A DNA stretch of 15,095 bases. It comes from Bacteroidota bacterium. Lineage in GTDB: Bacteria; Bacteroidota; Bacteroidia; UBA7662; CANHCV01. The DNA lies in assembly GCA_027488715.1 (NCBI GenBank), contig JAIYBD010000031.1, forward strand, positions 1-15,095, written 5' to 3'. Below the pieces are notes generated by a model. The model worked only from the letters and a program-made list of their open reading frames with translations, made no database searches and had not been told where the DNA came from. The translations under genes and the position numbers were made by a program. Positions within the stretch are counted from its first letter, which is position 1; every line of letters starts with the position of its first letter. Positions 14,916 to 15,095 of the stretch are shown here, piece by piece.

Positions 14916-15095
14916 GGTTTTAGTTTTTCATTGAACACCACAGGGAGGGTCATTCTTGCTTCAAAAGGATGGCCCTCTTTTTTACCCGGGCTCCAAGGCG
15001 GCATGTTTTGTAAAGCTAGTCGTAATATCTGCCGATAAAGCGGATATCCATTGTTCCCAACATCTACTTGTTGGACCCTTCCATTGGTATCGATC
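14912..15095 (-). CDS. TonB-like energy transducer, C-terminal fragment
   Basis: The last 60 residues are visible; the gene continues beyond the window edge. On the minus strand the frame reads IDTNGRVQQVDV, then YPLYRQILRLALQNMPPWSP, then GKKEGHPFEARMTLPVVF and a short Lys-rich end. This matches the TonB C-terminal domain: a strand-loop with DTNGRV, a helix ending in the conserved alx-MPxWxPG motif, and a final strand LPVVF. TonB proteins transmit proton-motive energy from the ExbBD complex to outer-membrane receptors across the periplasm. In Bacteroidota such domains also occur as C-terminal parts of other periplasmic proteins, so the identity of the missing N-terminal region is unknown. 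It is convergent with, and overlaps by 4 nt, the barrel gene. Confidence 0.85.
   Translation of the reverse strand, partial: IDTNGRVQQVDVGNNGYPLYRQILRLALQNMPPWSPGKKEGHPFEARMTLPVVFNEKLKP
14945..14983 (+). terminator. Intrinsic terminator of the barrel gene, inside the TonB-like gene
   Basis: Bases 14945-14957 pair with 14965-14977 to give a 13-bp stem (GAGGGTCATTCTT with AAGGATGGCCCTC, including two G-T pairs) around a 7-nt loop, followed by TTTTTT at 14978-14983. It lies 29 nt after the barrel gene's stop. It acts on plus-strand transcripts only, because the minus strand has an A run there. The sequence also encodes residues KKEGHPFEARMTL of the TonB-like protein. Confidence 0.85.

Overview
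The window looks like chromosomal DNA from a member of the Bacteroidota (Bacteroidetes). The evidence is a very large secreted protein with a type IX secretion (T9SS) C-terminal sorting domain, a carboxypeptidase-regulatory-like/plug/beta-barrel outer-membrane protein, a TonB C-terminal domain, A/T-rich leaders with almost no Shine-Dalgarno sequences, and two matches to the Bacteroidota -7 box TAnnTTTG. The sequence does not fix the order or genus. I see no tRNA, rRNA, CRISPR array, insertion sequence or prophage gene.

Layout. (1) 1-2281, plus strand: the 3' end of an omega-amidase (YafV-like nitrilase), then a secreted coiled-coil protein of unknown function with its own promoter, then a DUF3108 protein whose first codons contain the upstream gene's terminator. 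(2) 2439-3467, plus strand: a helix-turn-helix protein. (3) 3504-6771, plus strand: a tight serine-biosynthesis operon, serC - serA - DUF1015, with a 4-nt overlap and then a 2-nt gap. (4) 6768-11930, minus strand: a 1720-residue T9SS cargo protein with an N-terminal domain, a CARDB-like domain, a parallel beta-helix, three CARDB-MAM units and a sorting domain. (5) 12051-14915, plus strand: an outer-membrane beta-barrel protein with a Met/Gly-rich insertion and a Met-rich tail, divergent from the T9SS gene. (6) 14912-15095, minus strand: the C-terminal end of a TonB-like energy transducer.

How the genes relate. SerA and SerC carry out the first two steps of serine synthesis from 3-phosphoglycerate; the DUF1015 protein is co-transcribed with them and is the best candidate here for an undescribed role in serine metabolism. 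The barrel protein and the TonB-like fragment face each other tail to tail, and both belong to TonB-linked outer-membrane physiology.

The packing of signals is the most unusual aspect. Both convergent gene pairs end in an identical 4-bp TTAA overlap in which both stop codons are TAA. Two strong intrinsic terminators lie inside neighbouring coding sequences. One promoter lies inside the end of the preceding gene. I see no convincing complete new defence or mobile system; the novelty lies in this gene-end architecture, in the DUF1015 linkage and in the Met-rich receptor.
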